A stretch of DNA of 64,000 bases from JANWHF01 sp036276235 (GCA_036276235.1 DATBDZ010000403.1:1-64000), one strand, 5' to 3'. Positions 1 through 9,394 are shown, counted from the first letter of the stretch. Notes: generated by a model from the letters alone, not told the origin. Program-made: numbers and translations.

Positions 1-1431
1 GCGTCCGATTTCCCACACGCTGCCCGCGCCGATCGTGACGATCAGATCCCCTTCGCGGGCTTCGGCGCGAAGATAATCGAGGATCGCGCGAAAGTCAGGC
101 AGATGGCGGGCCTTTTGTCCATTTATATTGATGCGCTTCACGAGCTGAGCGCTGTTGATCGCCGCCTTGTCTTCTTCACTATCGCGCACCGCATAAATAT
201 CGGCGATCACCGCTTCATCGGCATCGGCGAAGCAGGTCGCGAATCCATCCAGCAGCTTTCTCGTGCGGCTGTGTTGATGCGGCTGAAAGACGCAAATGAG
301 CCGCCGCGGCGAATAGCGCGTGCGCAGGGCGGCCAGGGTCGTGCGGATTTCGGTGGGATGATGGCCGTAATCATCGACGACATCCGCGCCGTTGTATTGG
401 CCGACGTAAGTCATCCGCCGATCGACGCCGGTGAACTGGCTGATTGCCGACGCGGCCGCGGCAGCATCCACCCCGCAAGCACTGCAGGCGGCAACCGCCA
501 GCGTGGCATTAAATAGATTGTGCTGTCCCGCGACCGATAACTCGAGCTTGGCCACCGCGCGGGATTCGAAGAAGACTTCGCCGCGATAACATCCGGCTTC
601 TTCGCCGAGGATCTTCGTGCTCCAACTCGCCGGCGCGCCGACGGCAACCGTCAGCTTTCGCGCGGTGATGTCGGCGATCGCCTTGCCCACATTCGGATCA
701 GCGCCGTTCGCAAGTATCAATCCATCCGCCGGCACAAGCTGCGCGAAGGTGCGAAAGGATTCGATGATGTCATCCAGATCCTTGTAGCAATCCAGATGGT
801 CGGCTTCGATATTGGTGATGCAGGCAATGCGCGGATGCAGATTATGAAAGCTGCGATCATATTCGCAGGCCTCCGCGACGAAGGTCGAACCGTTGCCCGA
901 TCGGCTGCCGCCGCCGAGTTGGGGGACGGTGCCGCCAACGACGAAGCTTGGGTCGGCACCGCATTCGAGCATGCCAAAGGCGGTCATGGCGGTGGTGGTC
1001 GACTTGCCATGCGTGCCGGCGATGGCGACGCCGAGGCGTTCCGACATCACCAGCCCCAGCAGTTCGGCATATTTGGCCGTTCGCAAGCCGTGAGCTTTGG
1101 CCGCGCTGAACTCGGGATTGTTTTCCGGGACGGCGGCGGTTCGCACGACCAGATCAAGATCGCGTGAGATAAGCTCTCCGCCCTGGGTGCGGGAGATTTT
1201 GACGCCGCGCCGGGCGAGTTCGAAGGTTTGGGCGTTGGGCTTGGGTTCTGAGCCGCTGACCAGTGCGCCGCAATCGAGCAGCATGCGGGCCAGGCCGCTC
1301 ATTCCCGAGCCGCCGATACCGATGAAGTGAACGCGTAAACCGCTGAAGCGGCTGCCACGTGAATTAGAGCCGGCGCTTGAGCGCGACTCCGTTCGCAACT
1401 CTCCAAGGACATGAGCCATCGACAAATTCAT
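1..1431 (-). CDS. murC: UDP-N-acetylmuramate--L-alanine ligase, 3' end outside window
   Basis: Adds L-alanine to UDP-N-acetylmuramate in cytoplasmic peptidoglycan precursor synthesis. I translated the minus strand: 477 codons stay open from the ATG at 1431 to the window edge. It has the N-terminal nucleotide-binding motif FIGIGGSGMSG at about residues 36-46, the Mur ligase ATP loop GTHGKSTTT at 139-147, then EACEYDRSF and DDYGHHPTEI, and near the edge TIGAGSVWEIG, typical of the MurC C-terminus. Only a few residues should be missing. The ATG at 1431 has GGAG a few bases upstream; an in-frame ATG at 1419 has none. The extra ~32 residues before the Rossmann motif are a little long for the family. 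It diverges from the branching enzyme with 146 bp between them. Confidence 0.95.
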   Translation of the reverse strand, partial: MNLSMAHVLGELRTESRSSAGSNSRGSRFSGLRVHFIGIGGSGMSGLARMLLDCGALVSGSEPKPNAQTFELARRGVKISRTQGGELISRDLDLVVRTAAVPENNPEFSAAKAHGLRTAKYAELLGLVMSERLGVAIAGTHGKSTTTAMTAFGMLECGADPSFVVGGTVPQLGGGSRSGNGSTFVAEACEYDRSFHNLHPRIACITNIEADHLDCYKDLDDIIESFRTFAQLVPADGLILANGADPNVGKAIADITARKLTVAVGAPASWSTKILGEEAGCYRGEVFFESRAVAKLELSVAGQHNLFNATLAVAACSACGVDAAAAASAISQFTGVDRRMTYVGQYNGADVVDDYGHHPTEIRTTLAALRTRYSPRRLICVFQPHQHSRTRKLLDGFATCFADADEAVIADIYAVRDSEEDKAAINSAQLVKRININGQKARHLPDFRAILDYLRAEAREGDLIVTIGAGSVWEIGR

Positions 1432-1577
1432 CCTACTCCAGCAGGTATACCAGTTCAAATGTCATCGGACGTTGGGCGGTATTGCTGCAAAGAGAGCGCG
1501 GCGCGCGGGAGAGGCGCGAGTTTACGGACGTGCAAGATGCTTGGCATCCCCGCCTTCCGCGATGATGATGGCGGGTC

Positions 1578-3620
1578 ATGAGCGATCGCGAAACTTTGAC
1601 TCCCGGCACCGGCATCACGCGGCTTGATCCGTGGCTTGAGCCTTATGCCTCGCGCCTGGTTGCGCGGCATCAGCATTATCTGCACGCGATGCGGCAGATC
1701 GACGCCACCGGCGGATTGCTGGGGCAGATCAGCCAGGGGCATCATTACTTTGGCTTCAATCGCGGCGAATACCTCGGCAAGCCGGGGGTCTGGTATCGCG
1801 AGTGGGCGCCGGGCGCGCTGCAGTTGCGCGTGATCGGCGATTTCAATCAGTGGAATAGATGGTCCGATCCGATGGTGCGCGATAAGTTCGGCGTGTGGGG
1901 ATTGTTTCTGCCGGATGATCGATATGCGGATCGGCTCACGCACGGCAGCCGCGTGAAGGTGCATGTGATCGCGGAGAATGGGAGCGGCACCGATCGTATC
2001 CCGGCGTACATCCGCCGCGTCGTGCAAGACCCGCGATCAAATGATTACAGCGGCATGTATTGGAACCCGCCCCAGCAGTTTGTTTTCAAACATGAATCGC
2101 CGCCTCTGCGTGGCGGGCTGAAGGTGTACGAAGCCCACGTCGGCATGGCGCGCGAGGAGGCGCGGATTGGATCATTCGCGGAGTTCACGCGCGATATTCT
2201 GCCGCGCATTGCCAAGCTCGGGTACAACGCCGTGCAGTTGATGGCGGTGATGGAGCATCCGTATTACGGATCGTTTGGGTATCACGTCAGCAGCTTCTTT
2301 GCCGTCTCGCATCGCTTCGGCACGCCGGAGGAATTGAAGGAGCTGATCGACACCGCGCATAGCCTGGGGCTGAAGGTCTTGCTGGATGTGGTTCACAGCC
2401 ACGCGGTGAAGAACACGCTCGAAGGCTTGAATAACTTCGACGGCACCGACCACCAATATTTCCACACCGGCCCGCGCGGGCAGCATCCGGCGTGGGATTC
2501 GCTCCTTTTCGACTACTCCAAATATGAAGTGCAGCGGCTGCTGCTGAGCAACATCCGCTACTGGCTGGAAGACTTCCGCTTTGACGGCTTCCGCTTCGAC
2601 GGCGTCACCAGCATGATCTATCTCGATCATGGACTGGGCAAAGGTTTCGGCAGCTACGACGAATACTTCGGCGGCAATATCGACGAAGACGCCGTCGCTT
2701 ATCTGAAGATGGTCAACGAGCTGGCGCACGCGATAAATCCCGGCGCGATTACGATCGCCGAGGATGTCTCGGGAATGGTCGGCATGGCGCGCAAGGTGAG
2801 CGAGGGCGGACTGGGTTTTGATTACCGGCTGGCGATGGGCGTCCCCGATTACTGGATCAAAATCCTCAAGGAGAAAGCCGACGAGCAATGGCAACTCAGC
2901 GAGCTATACAGCGTGCTGCTCAATCGCCGTCGCACGGAAAAGCATATCGGTTACGCCGAGAGTCACGATCAGGCGCTGGTGGGCGATAAGACGATTGCCT
3001 TCCGCTTGATGGACAAGGAAATGTATTGGCACATGAACAAGGGGAGTGCCAGCCCGATCGTCGATCGCGGCATGGCCCTGCACAAGCTGCTTCGGCTGCT
3101 CACGTTCAGCCTCGCCGGCGAAGGGTATCTCACGTTCATGGGCAACGAGTTTGGCCATCCCGAGTGGATCGATTTCCCGCGCGAAGGGAATGGCTGGTCG
3201 ATGCAATTTGCCCGGCGGCAATGGTCATTGGCCGACAATCCCGAGCTGCGCTACGGCGGGCTGAATGAGTTCGATCGCGCGATGCTTTCGCTCGACAAGC
3301 AATTCAATCTGCTGGAAGACCAGTTGATCGAGCTGCTGATGATGCATGAGGACAACAAAATTTTGGTATACCGCCGCGGGCCGCTGGTCTTCGCGTTCAA
3401 TCTGCATCCGACGCAATCGTTTCCCGATTTGCATATTCCGATTCCCGATCCGGCGGATTATCGGGTCGTCCTAGACAGCGACGATCAGCGCTTCGCCGGT
3501 TTTGGGAGGACCAAATCAGACATGACCTATCCAAAACAAGCCGCACCGATGGAAGGTCGGCAGCAGAGCTTGCGGATTTATCTGCCGAATCGAACAGCGC
3601 AAGTTTTGGCGCCGGTTTGA
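1578..3620 (+). CDS. glgB: 1,4-alpha-glucan branching enzyme (GH13, eukaryote-like type)
   Basis: Forms alpha-1,6 branches in glycogen in the cytoplasm. The 680-residue product has an N-terminal CBM48-like beta domain (WYREWAPGALQLRVIGDFN, about 73-91), then the GH13 barrel. Region II DGFRFDGVTSM (about 335-345) holds the catalytic Asp, TIAEDVSGM (about 391-399) the acid/base Glu and YAESHDQALVGDKT (about 457-470) the third Asp. The wording of these motifs, and the NEFGHPEWIDFPREGNGWS stretch, resemble the eukaryotic GBE1-like subgroup more than the E. coli GlgB subgroup. A GH15 glucoamylase at 23.6 kb would act on the same polymer, but it is not in the same operon. The ATG is preceded only by a weak purine stretch. 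Confidence 0.93.
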   Translation: MSDRETLTPGTGITRLDPWLEPYASRLVARHQHYLHAMRQIDATGGLLGQISQGHHYFGFNRGEYLGKPGVWYREWAPGALQLRVIGDFNQWNRWSDPMVRDKFGVWGLFLPDDRYADRLTHGSRVKVHVIAENGSGTDRIPAYIRRVVQDPRSNDYSGMYWNPPQQFVFKHESPPLRGGLKVYEAHVGMAREEARIGSFAEFTRDILPRIAKLGYNAVQLMAVMEHPYYGSFGYHVSSFFAVSHRFGTPEELKELIDTAHSLGLKVLLDVVHSHAVKNTLEGLNNFDGTDHQYFHTGPRGQHPAWDSLLFDYSKYEVQRLLLSNIRYWLEDFRFDGFRFDGVTSMIYLDHGLGKGFGSYDEYFGGNIDEDAVAYLKMVNELAHAINPGAITIAEDVSGMVGMARKVSEGGLGFDYRLAMGVPDYWIKILKEKADEQWQLSELYSVLLNRRRTEKHIGYAESHDQALVGDKTIAFRLMDKEMYWHMNKGSASPIVDRGMALHKLLRLLTFSLAGEGYLTFMGNEFGHPEWIDFPREGNGWSMQFARRQWSLADNPELRYGGLNEFDRAMLSLDKQFNLLEDQLIELLMMHEDNKILVYRRGPLVFAFNLHPTQSFPDLHIPIPDPADYRVVLDSDDQRFAGFGRTKSDMTYPKQAAPMEGRQQSLRIYLPNRTAQVLAPV

Positions 3621-3640
3621 AGCCGGACAAATTGAGGAAT

Positions 3641-3798
3641 CACCACGGGGGCACGGAGACACGGAGGCGCGCTCGTTGTTTGAACGGCATATCGCGAACA
3701 ACGGTCTGAATTCAAAGAGAAAAGAACAAACGATCAACTGTGCTTCGCGATCGGTGCAGATTTCGAGCGCGCCTCCGTGTCTCCGTGCCTCCGTGGTG
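3641..3798. repeat. 158-bp element with 35-bp near-perfect inverted ends
   Basis: The left arm (3641-3675) and right arm (3764-3798) are inverted copies with one mismatch in 35. The arms are built from degenerate tandem copies of an ACGGAGRC-like unit (CACGGAGACACGGAGG). It lies in the gap after the branching enzyme gene. I see no coding potential; it may fold as a long hairpin and could act as a terminator between the convergent genes. Confidence 0.8.
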
Positions 3799-3820
3799 AA
3801 ATGAATTCGTCTGGCAGCTG

Positions 3821-3883
3821 TGTAGGGTGGGTGTACTCGCCCACCACGAGCGGCAGATGGTGGGCGAGTACACCCACCCTACA
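3821..3883. repeat. Perfect 26-bp inverted repeat
   Basis: The arms 3821-3846 and 3858-3883 are perfectly complementary (core GGGTGGGTGTACTCGCCCAC) with an 11-base loop. It is a REP-like hairpin beside the previous element, between two convergent genes, and non-coding. A terminator role is possible, though no T-run follows on either strand. Confidence 0.8.
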
Positions 3884-3917
3884 AAACCCTGAAGTATCTG
3901 GCTGCCGCGCGACTCGA

Positions 3918-3948
3918 CCAGATGCTTCGGAGTACCTCAGCATGACGG
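3918..3948 (+). repeat. 31-bp dispersed repeat, copy 1
   Basis: This stretch (core GGAGTACCTCAGCATGACGG) is identical over 31 bases to 36866-36896, and over 30 bases to the reverse complement of 42178-42207. At 36.9 kb the same sequence forms one end of a MITE-like element. Here it is a solo copy, ending one base before the stop codon of the FAD monooxygenase pseudogene. Confidence 0.85.
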
Positions 3949-3949
3949 T

Positions 3950-5166
3950 TCACGTACGCAACGATAAAGCATCTTGGGGCGAACCTGCGTCCGGCAGTTC
4001 AATCCAGCCACCCAAATACGATCTCTTACATCCGCACATCGTCAGCAGCATCTGCGGGCCGATGAATGGCATGCTTGGGAGAATTGGCAGCACGATATCG
4101 CGCGCCCAGCCTTTTAATTTGCCGCGCGATTGGAAGAACGGCGTCAGTAGGTACGTGATGGCGGCGTAAAAATCGGTGTGCGTGCGGCGTAATTGCGAAC
4201 AGAGCGAGAATGCTTCGAGCGGATTTTGCGTCGCGCCGATTGCCTGCGCGAGCGTGAAGCCGTCGAGCAGGGCAAGATTGATCCCCTGCCCCAAGTGCGG
4301 CGACATTGAATGCGCGGCGTCGCCGATCAGGAGGGATCGCTGCGTGTGCCAGCGCGGCATTCTTACATGCAGATACGTCGTGAAGCGCGTGTCGGCAAAT
4401 GAATTCAGGCCCGCCAGCAGTTCCTGCGATTCGGGCATCGCCGCGCCGACCAGCGCCTTCCACTTCGCGAAATCGCTTTGCATCAGCGCATCTTTTTCGA
4501 TCCGCGGCAACGACCAGAAGAGCGAGCAACGTCCTTCACCCATCGGCAGCAGGCCGGCGAGGAGGCGTGTGCCGTGCGTGATTTGATGGAGTTTGTTGCC
4601 GATGGCGCTGCAATGGCCCAGCGCCCAAAGCACGCCATGCGGATACTCATAGACGCTGGCGGCAAGCCCGCTCGCGTGCCGAAGCTGCGAGCGCGATCCA
4701 TCGGCGGCAATCAGGAAATCGAATTTGCCGCGCGATTGCCCGTGTTCGTCAAACAGCTCGACATGACGCGCGCGCTCGGTGAATCGCGCGATGCGGCAAT
4801 TGAGCACCAGCCGCACGTTCGATTCAATCGCCTCCTGATGCAGGACGGCAAACAGATCGCCGCGATGCAATCCATACGCATGCAAATCCGGCGCGACCGC
4901 CCGTAAGGCAAATCCACCAGCGTATTGCCGCGATGCGTGAGCGCATGCAGATGATCGATGCGCTGCGCGCGGGCCACAACGCGATCCAGAAGCCCGAGGC
5001 GCGCCAGCACAAGTTGCCCTGAAGGCTGGAGCAGCACGCCCGCCCCCGCCGGCCCAACCTCGGGGCATTGCTCAAACAGCGAAACGCGATGCCCCTGTCG
5101 CGCCAGCAGCATCGCCGCCGTCAGCCCCGCAACGCCGCAACCCGCGATGGCAATGGACTTAATCAA
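3950..5166 (-). pseudogene. FAD-dependent monooxygenase (UbiH/PHBH-like) with a frameshift
   Basis: The N-terminal part, from a TTG start at 5166, reads IAIAGCGVAGLTAAMLLARQ, a Rossmann FAD-binding motif, and is sensible to about LVDLPYG. The reading frame then shifts near 4898-4907, inside a G/C run, and the rest continues in another frame. That rest has the family's DG motif (IAADGSRSQLRHASG), and LLIGDAAHSMSPHLGQGINL, the GD...P FAD-ribityl motif, ending at 3950. Joined, the product would be about 405 residues, the normal length for the family. The start overlaps the stop of the upstream dehydrogenase gene by 8 bases, which suggests translational coupling. The substrate cannot be told. Either a real one-base deletion or a sequencing error explains the break. 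Confidence 0.85.
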
Positions 5167-6859
5167 ACCGACTTGACTCCAAATCCAGTTTGTAGATGTT
5201 CCCTTCGTATCCCACGTAGTAGATCTCGCCCCTGGCGTCTTGCCCCAGCGACACCACCGACTGCGTCGTTTTGGTCAGCACGCGAACCTTATCCAGCACG
5301 CGGTCTTTTGCGGTCATCGCGAAGAGGCGTTTCTGCTGATAGTCGCCGAAGATGTAGGCGCCGTAGAAGCTCGACTTGGGGTTGCCGCGGTAGACGTATC
5401 CCCCAGTGACCGATTGGCCGTACTTTCGCGTGTATGCAAAGACCGGCGGCACATATTTCTCGCCGTCGCGGCGATATTTATTCGAGAAGCGCTCAAATCC
5501 TTCAAACACGTTCCAGCCGTAATTCTCTCCCTTGCGAATGATGTTCACTTCCTCGTAGAGATCCTGGCCGATGTCTCCTTCCCAGAGATCGCCGGTAACG
5601 GGATCAAACGCGAATCGCCACACTTCGCGATGGCCATACGTCCAGATCTCCGGGCGAACGTCCGGTTTGCCCACGAACGGGTTGTCCTTTGGAATGGAAT
5701 ATCCCCTGCCTGCATCCGGATGATCGACGTCGATGCGAAGGATTTTCCCCTGCAGGAGCGACAGGTTCTGCCCGTTGCCCGAGGAATCTGTCTGCGGGCC
5801 CGAGTCACCCATGCCCACGTACAGGTAGCCATCCGGTCCGAAATCCAGCGCGCCGCCCGGATGATCGTTGGTGATCGAATGGATGATGATCGCTTCCTTC
5901 AGCGGCTCACCCGAATCCGTGATCAGGTCGTCCCTGGTCGTGCCCTGCAGGATCTGGGTCTGAAAGCCTTTCCCCTCGGTTGTATGGTTAACAATATAGT
6001 ACTTGTGGTTCTGCTTGAATTTCGGGTGGAAGACCATCCCGGTCAGCCCGTTCGTGCCCTGCACGGATTTGCCGATTTCGCGAAATACGGTCTTTGTCTC
6101 TTCCGTGGCACTCTTGCGGAAGAGCCAGATCGTGCCGGTTTCGTGCTCCAGCACCAAGTAGGCGTCATCGGCGCCGGGGATGTTGCCGAACCAGATCGGA
6201 TGCTTGAACTTGTGCTCCGGCGAATTCACCTGTTTAAGCGCCACCGGAGTCGCCAGCGTTGGAATCTCCAGCGGTTGGCCATGAAATTCCTGGGCTGTGG
6301 ATTGGGGCGCTTTCAGAGTTGTGAGATACATGATCAGATCAGCAAACTGCTGCTGGCTCATCTGCCCTTCGAGCCCTTCGGGCATCAGCGAGAGGCCGGT
6401 CGTCACCTGCCGATCGATATCGGCTGTCTTGATCTTCACGAGCCTGGCATCCGAGCCCATGATGCTGATCGAGTCGGCTGACGTTTCCTTGACTATCCCC
6501 TGAAGCATATCGCCGGACTTGAGGCGGATGTTGGTGGTGTTGTAGCCGGGGGCGATCGTCGCCGACGGCTCCAGCACCTGCTGGATCAAATCGTCGCGGC
6601 CATATTTATCGCCGATCGCGAAGAGATCCGGCCCGGCCTTGCTGCCGCTGCCATCAATGGTGTGGCAGTTTCCGCAGGCGATTTTCTGCGGCTCAAGAAA
6701 CAGCTTCCTTCCCGCTTCGGCATCGCCCTGATGTGTCATCGCATACTTAAGGTAGCGATCGCGCGTCGTGGGACGCGTGGTCTGCCCAAAAGCGGGAACT
6801 GCCAGGGCGGCAAACAGCAGCGCGGAAACAGCGGGTAAACGAGTGGTGCGGCGATTCAT
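5159..6859 (-). CDS. Secreted heme c / glucose-sorbosone dehydrogenase-like protein
   Basis: Probable periplasmic PQQ- or heme-linked oxidoreductase of the planctomycete type. The start MNRRTTRLPA at 6859 gives a clear signal peptide (about residues 1-25); an upstream in-frame start would place 21 polar residues before it. A class I cytochrome c motif CGNCH lies at 62-66 with a nearby PGYN-containing heme-binding domain, followed from about 200 by a six-bladed propeller of the sorbosone dehydrogenase family (GALDFGPDGYLYVGMGDSG, GKILRIDVDHPDAG, EIWTYGHREVWRFAFDP, NYGWNVFEG). Length is 566 residues. It is coupled to the damaged monooxygenase downstream. The substrate is unknown; the gene diverges from a DUF1801 gene. 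Confidence 0.85.
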   Translation of the reverse strand: MNRRTTRLPAVSALLFAALAVPAFGQTTRPTTRDRYLKYAMTHQGDAEAGRKLFLEPQKIACGNCHTIDGSGSKAGPDLFAIGDKYGRDDLIQQVLEPSATIAPGYNTTNIRLKSGDMLQGIVKETSADSISIMGSDARLVKIKTADIDRQVTTGLSLMPEGLEGQMSQQQFADLIMYLTTLKAPQSTAQEFHGQPLEIPTLATPVALKQVNSPEHKFKHPIWFGNIPGADDAYLVLEHETGTIWLFRKSATEETKTVFREIGKSVQGTNGLTGMVFHPKFKQNHKYYIVNHTTEGKGFQTQILQGTTRDDLITDSGEPLKEAIIIHSITNDHPGGALDFGPDGYLYVGMGDSGPQTDSSGNGQNLSLLQGKILRIDVDHPDAGRGYSIPKDNPFVGKPDVRPEIWTYGHREVWRFAFDPVTGDLWEGDIGQDLYEEVNIIRKGENYGWNVFEGFERFSNKYRRDGEKYVPPVFAYTRKYGQSVTGGYVYRGNPKSSFYGAYIFGDYQQKRLFAMTAKDRVLDKVRVLTKTTQSVVSLGQDARGEIYYVGYEGNIYKLDLESSRFD

Positions 6860-7090
6860 GTGAGAACAGATACACTCATCCTGGAAGGATGTGAACTCGT
6901 TGCACGTGGGATGGAAGAGCAAGTCCGGCCCTTCCGGGCACGGCTAACAGGTATTTTCGCAATCGTAATAGTTGTGCGACAAGCCCCAACAACTCGACCG
7001 AGGGTCGCGCGAGCTTGGCCAACCGCGCAAGAAATTGCGATAATGGCCCCATCCCGTTTTTGTGTGTTGTTCCTGGAGGATGACCCGTCC

Positions 7091-7543
7091 ATGAAACCAC
7101 CCTCTCACGTGAAGACGCCAGCGCAATACATCGCCACACTTCCCGCCGATCGGGCGAAGACAATCGCGACGGTGCGGGCGCTCGTGAACAAGCACATTCC
7201 CCGCGGCTACGAGGAGTGCATCGTCTGGGGAACGATCGGCTGGGTGATTCCTCTGTCGCGATATCCAGACACTTACAACAAGCAGCCGCTCTGCTACGTC
7301 GCGGTCTCGTCGCAGAAGAACTACTGCTCGCTCTACCTGATGGGCGCGTACACATATGATGGGAGTGCGAGTCAGCTCAGGGAACTGGAGGCGGCATTCA
7401 AGGCAGCGGGGAAGAAGCTGGACATGGGGAAGGCGTGCGTTCGTTTTCAGTCGCCCGACGATTTGCCGCTCGAAACGATCGGCAAGCTGATCTCGGCGAT
7501 TTCGAGCGAGCAGTGGATCGAGATCTACAACAATCGCGCTTGA
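7091..7543 (+). CDS. DUF1801 (YdhG-like) domain protein
   Basis: A 150-residue soluble protein. KTPAQYIATLPADRAKTIATV at the start and EECIVWGTIGWVIPLSRYPD, CYVAVSSQKNYCSLYLMG and MGKACVRFQSPDDLPLETI are hallmarks of the DUF1801/YdhG fold. No enzymatic role is established for the family. I chose the ATG at 7091 because GGAGGA lies about 10 bases upstream and homologous sequence begins there; the frame is open further upstream to 6860, but that part has no protein character. Confidence 0.85.
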   Translation: MKPPSHVKTPAQYIATLPADRAKTIATVRALVNKHIPRGYEECIVWGTIGWVIPLSRYPDTYNKQPLCYVAVSSQKNYCSLYLMGAYTYDGSASQLRELEAAFKAAGKKLDMGKACVRFQSPDDLPLETIGKLISAISSEQWIEIYNNRA

Positions 7544-7638
7544 TGACCAAAGCGGGGCAGGCGCGAAAGGCCAAGGAAGGCGCCCCGTCGGCGAGCAAGG
7601 CGCGGGCGCGGCGCGCCGGGACAAAGCGTGAGCGGTAA
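7543..7638 (+). CDS. Possible 31-residue basic peptide, coupled to DUF1801 gene
   Basis: An ATG overlaps the DUF1801 stop (TGATG) and opens a 31-codon frame rich in Lys and Arg (MTKAGQARKAKEG...). It has no match I recognise and no separate ribosome binding site. It could be a translated small peptide, or the remains of a lysine-rich tail that once belonged to the gene before it. Confidence 0.2.
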   Translation: MTKAGQARKAKEGAPSASKARARRAGTKRER

Positions 7639-7723
7639 GCTTTCGAAGCATGACTTGCTACACGACTCTTTTTTTGCACGGCAGGACAAAAGTGAGTTTG
7701 TCCTATTCACCCTTGGAGATGTC

Positions 7724-8044
7724 ATGACCACCACTACTATTCAGTCGATCAAGCGGGGCATTGTTTTTCTGATGGCAGAGTGGAGTGGTGGTGCACAGTG
7801 GGCGCACCGACAGTTGGTCATGTTTCTGCAGCAGCGCGGGTTTCCCTTGGAGCAGTTGCACGTTTTGGACGTTGATCTCCATCCGGAACTTTACGGCGTA
7901 CCGGAGTTGGCCGGCAAGATTCACGGTTGGGGAGAGGCGGCAGTCATCAGAGACGGCAGGATTATTCTTGTCACCGTTCTTGGCAAAGATCGAAGCCGGA
8001 TTCACGAGCATTGTGACGAGTTGGTCAGAGCTTGTGACGCCTAA
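7724..8044 (+). CDS. Thioredoxin-fold protein lacking the active-site cysteines
   Basis: A 106-residue protein. GIVFLMAEWSGGAQWAHRQL (about 9-28) lines up with the thioredoxin active-site strand VDFWAEWCGPCR, but Ser and Ala stand where the two cysteines belong. Later, VLDVDLHPELYGVPEL matches the thioredoxin beta-3/alpha stretch (VDVDENPELA), and AAVIRDGRIILVTVLG the strand after the cis-Pro. It is therefore probably not a disulphide reductase, but a binding or structural variant. The ATG at 7724 has GGAG five bases upstream; the longer frame from 7628 has no protein character. A small hairpin (GGACAAA/TTTGTCC, 7684-7703) lies in its leader. Confidence 0.6.
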   Translation: MTTTTIQSIKRGIVFLMAEWSGGAQWAHRQLVMFLQQRGFPLEQLHVLDVDLHPELYGVPELAGKIHGWGEAAVIRDGRIILVTVLGKDRSRIHEHCDELVRACDA

Positions 8045-8101
8045 CCGGATAATGAAACGGAAAGAGGGACACTGCAACCAATTGGGAATGAGAGGTTGAC
8101 G

Positions 8102-9127
8102 ATGATGTCGATTCAACGTCTATTCAAAATTTCGCACCCCCTAATTTTCATCTGCGCAGTGATTGGCGGGATGCTGCTCGCAACCCGCGCCTTCGCGCAG
8201 GACCGCCCGGCCACGCAGGGTACGACTCAGCCGGCTGCGCGCGTGGGCGGTCGTGGCGGGCGTGGGCCGGTTTCGAGTTCGCCGCGCGATCGGCTGCCGT
8301 TTTCCAATTCTGATTTTGCGGCGTTGAAGCCTGACTTGCCGACGCTTTTTATTGCCGGAGACTCCACCGCCGCCACCGGCGATCCGGACCATCGCGGCTG
8401 GGGGGCGGTGATCGTCGATTACTTCGACACCAGCCGCATCAACCTGCTGAACTATGCGCAGGGCGGGGCATCGTTTCCATCGTTCTATGCGAGCCGCTGG
8501 CCGAAGATGGTGGCGGCAATGAAGCCGGGTGATTTTGTCGTGATCGAACTTGGCCACAACGGCGGCCACCTCGATGGAATCGGCGACGAAACGCGCGAAG
8601 GCCCGATGCGCACCGGCGCCGGCGGACCGACCGTGACCATTCACACGTATGGGTGGTATGTGCGCAAGTTCATCAACGACGGCAGGAGTAAAGGGGCCAC
8701 GCCGATCATCTCATCGACCAGTGTTCGAAATATCTGGACGAATCCCGACGCCACCTTCAACGAAGCTCGAATCGTCGATCAGAAGCCGAATTACAATCCT
8801 GCCGACGACCGCGTCGAGCGCGGCATGGGCCGAGTGCTCTCCAACGGCGAGCGCAGCATGCTCGTCTGGGCCAGACAGGTAGCGCAGGAGGAGAAAGTCC
8901 CATTCGTAGATCACAGCAACATCGCGGCAGATCTCTATGAGCGGCTCGGTCGCGCGGCAGTTCAAAAGTATCACACCGTCGATCGCACACATTTCAGCAC
9001 CGAAGGCGCCATCGCCCAGGCCCAGACGTTCATCGCCGGTCTCAAAGCGCTCCCCGACATGCCGCTCGTTGGATGTCTGAATGATAAGGGAAATGCGATT
9101 GGGCCTTACAAGCCGGCGTCCAAATGA
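8102..9127 (+). CDS. Secreted SGNH hydrolase, rhamnogalacturonan acetylesterase-like (CE12)
   Basis: Probable extracytoplasmic esterase removing acetyl groups from pectin-type polysaccharide. The signal peptide spans about residues 1-33 (ATRAFAQ cleavage). The SGNH blocks are visible: TLFIAGDSTAA with the catalytic Ser at about 88, GGASFPSF (block II Gly), VIELGHNGGH (block III Asn) and TVDRTHFSTEGA with the Asp-x-x-His pair at about 293-296. It is about 100 residues longer than the fungal enzyme, with a Gly/Arg-rich linker after the signal peptide. GAGAGG precedes the ATG at 8102. No polysaccharide lyase neighbour is present, so the exact substrate is inferred only from the family. Confidence 0.8.
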   Translation: MMSIQRLFKISHPLIFICAVIGGMLLATRAFAQDRPATQGTTQPAARVGGRGGRGPVSSSPRDRLPFSNSDFAALKPDLPTLFIAGDSTAATGDPDHRGWGAVIVDYFDTSRINLLNYAQGGASFPSFYASRWPKMVAAMKPGDFVVIELGHNGGHLDGIGDETREGPMRTGAGGPTVTIHTYGWYVRKFINDGRSKGATPIISSTSVRNIWTNPDATFNEARIVDQKPNYNPADDRVERGMGRVLSNGERSMLVWARQVAQEEKVPFVDHSNIAADLYERLGRAAVQKYHTVDRTHFSTEGAIAQAQTFIAGLKALPDMPLVGCLNDKGNAIGPYKPASK

Positions 9128-9181
9128 TCGCCGGCGGCCACTGCTTACCGCGCAATTGATCCTGTGCCCTCTCAAACAATT

Positions 9182-9246
9182 AAAGGTGACGCGAACCTTT
9201 AATTCAATTCCAGGCGAATTTCCATGTAAAGGTTCGCGTCACCTTT
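9182..9246. repeat. 65-bp palindromic element, copy 1
   Basis: A 19-mer AAAGGTGACGCGAACCTTT (9182-9200) and its exact inverse (9228-9246) enclose 27 bases. The 19-mer is itself palindromic at both ends (AAAGGT...ACCTTT around GACGCGA), so the element can fold in two nested ways. A second copy with the same spacing is at 12126-12190. Confidence 0.9.
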
Positions 9247-9394
9247 ACTTAATGCGTCGAGAGTCGAGAGATATGAACCGCCGATGCACGCGAACTCGAC
9301 CGAGGTCGCCCGTTGCGCGGCGGAGCGCCTCTGCCGCGCAACGGACAACGAACCGCAAACAACCGACAACAAACAGATCAGCCGCAGGCGATCA

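Noticed and set aside
1455..2027. A 190-codon minus-strand frame over the glgB start
   Set aside because: Complement of the branching-enzyme gene; no motifs.
5240..6481. A 413-codon plus-strand reading frame
   Set aside because: Antisense to the heme/sorbosone dehydrogenase gene, which carries clear motifs; the plus frame has none.
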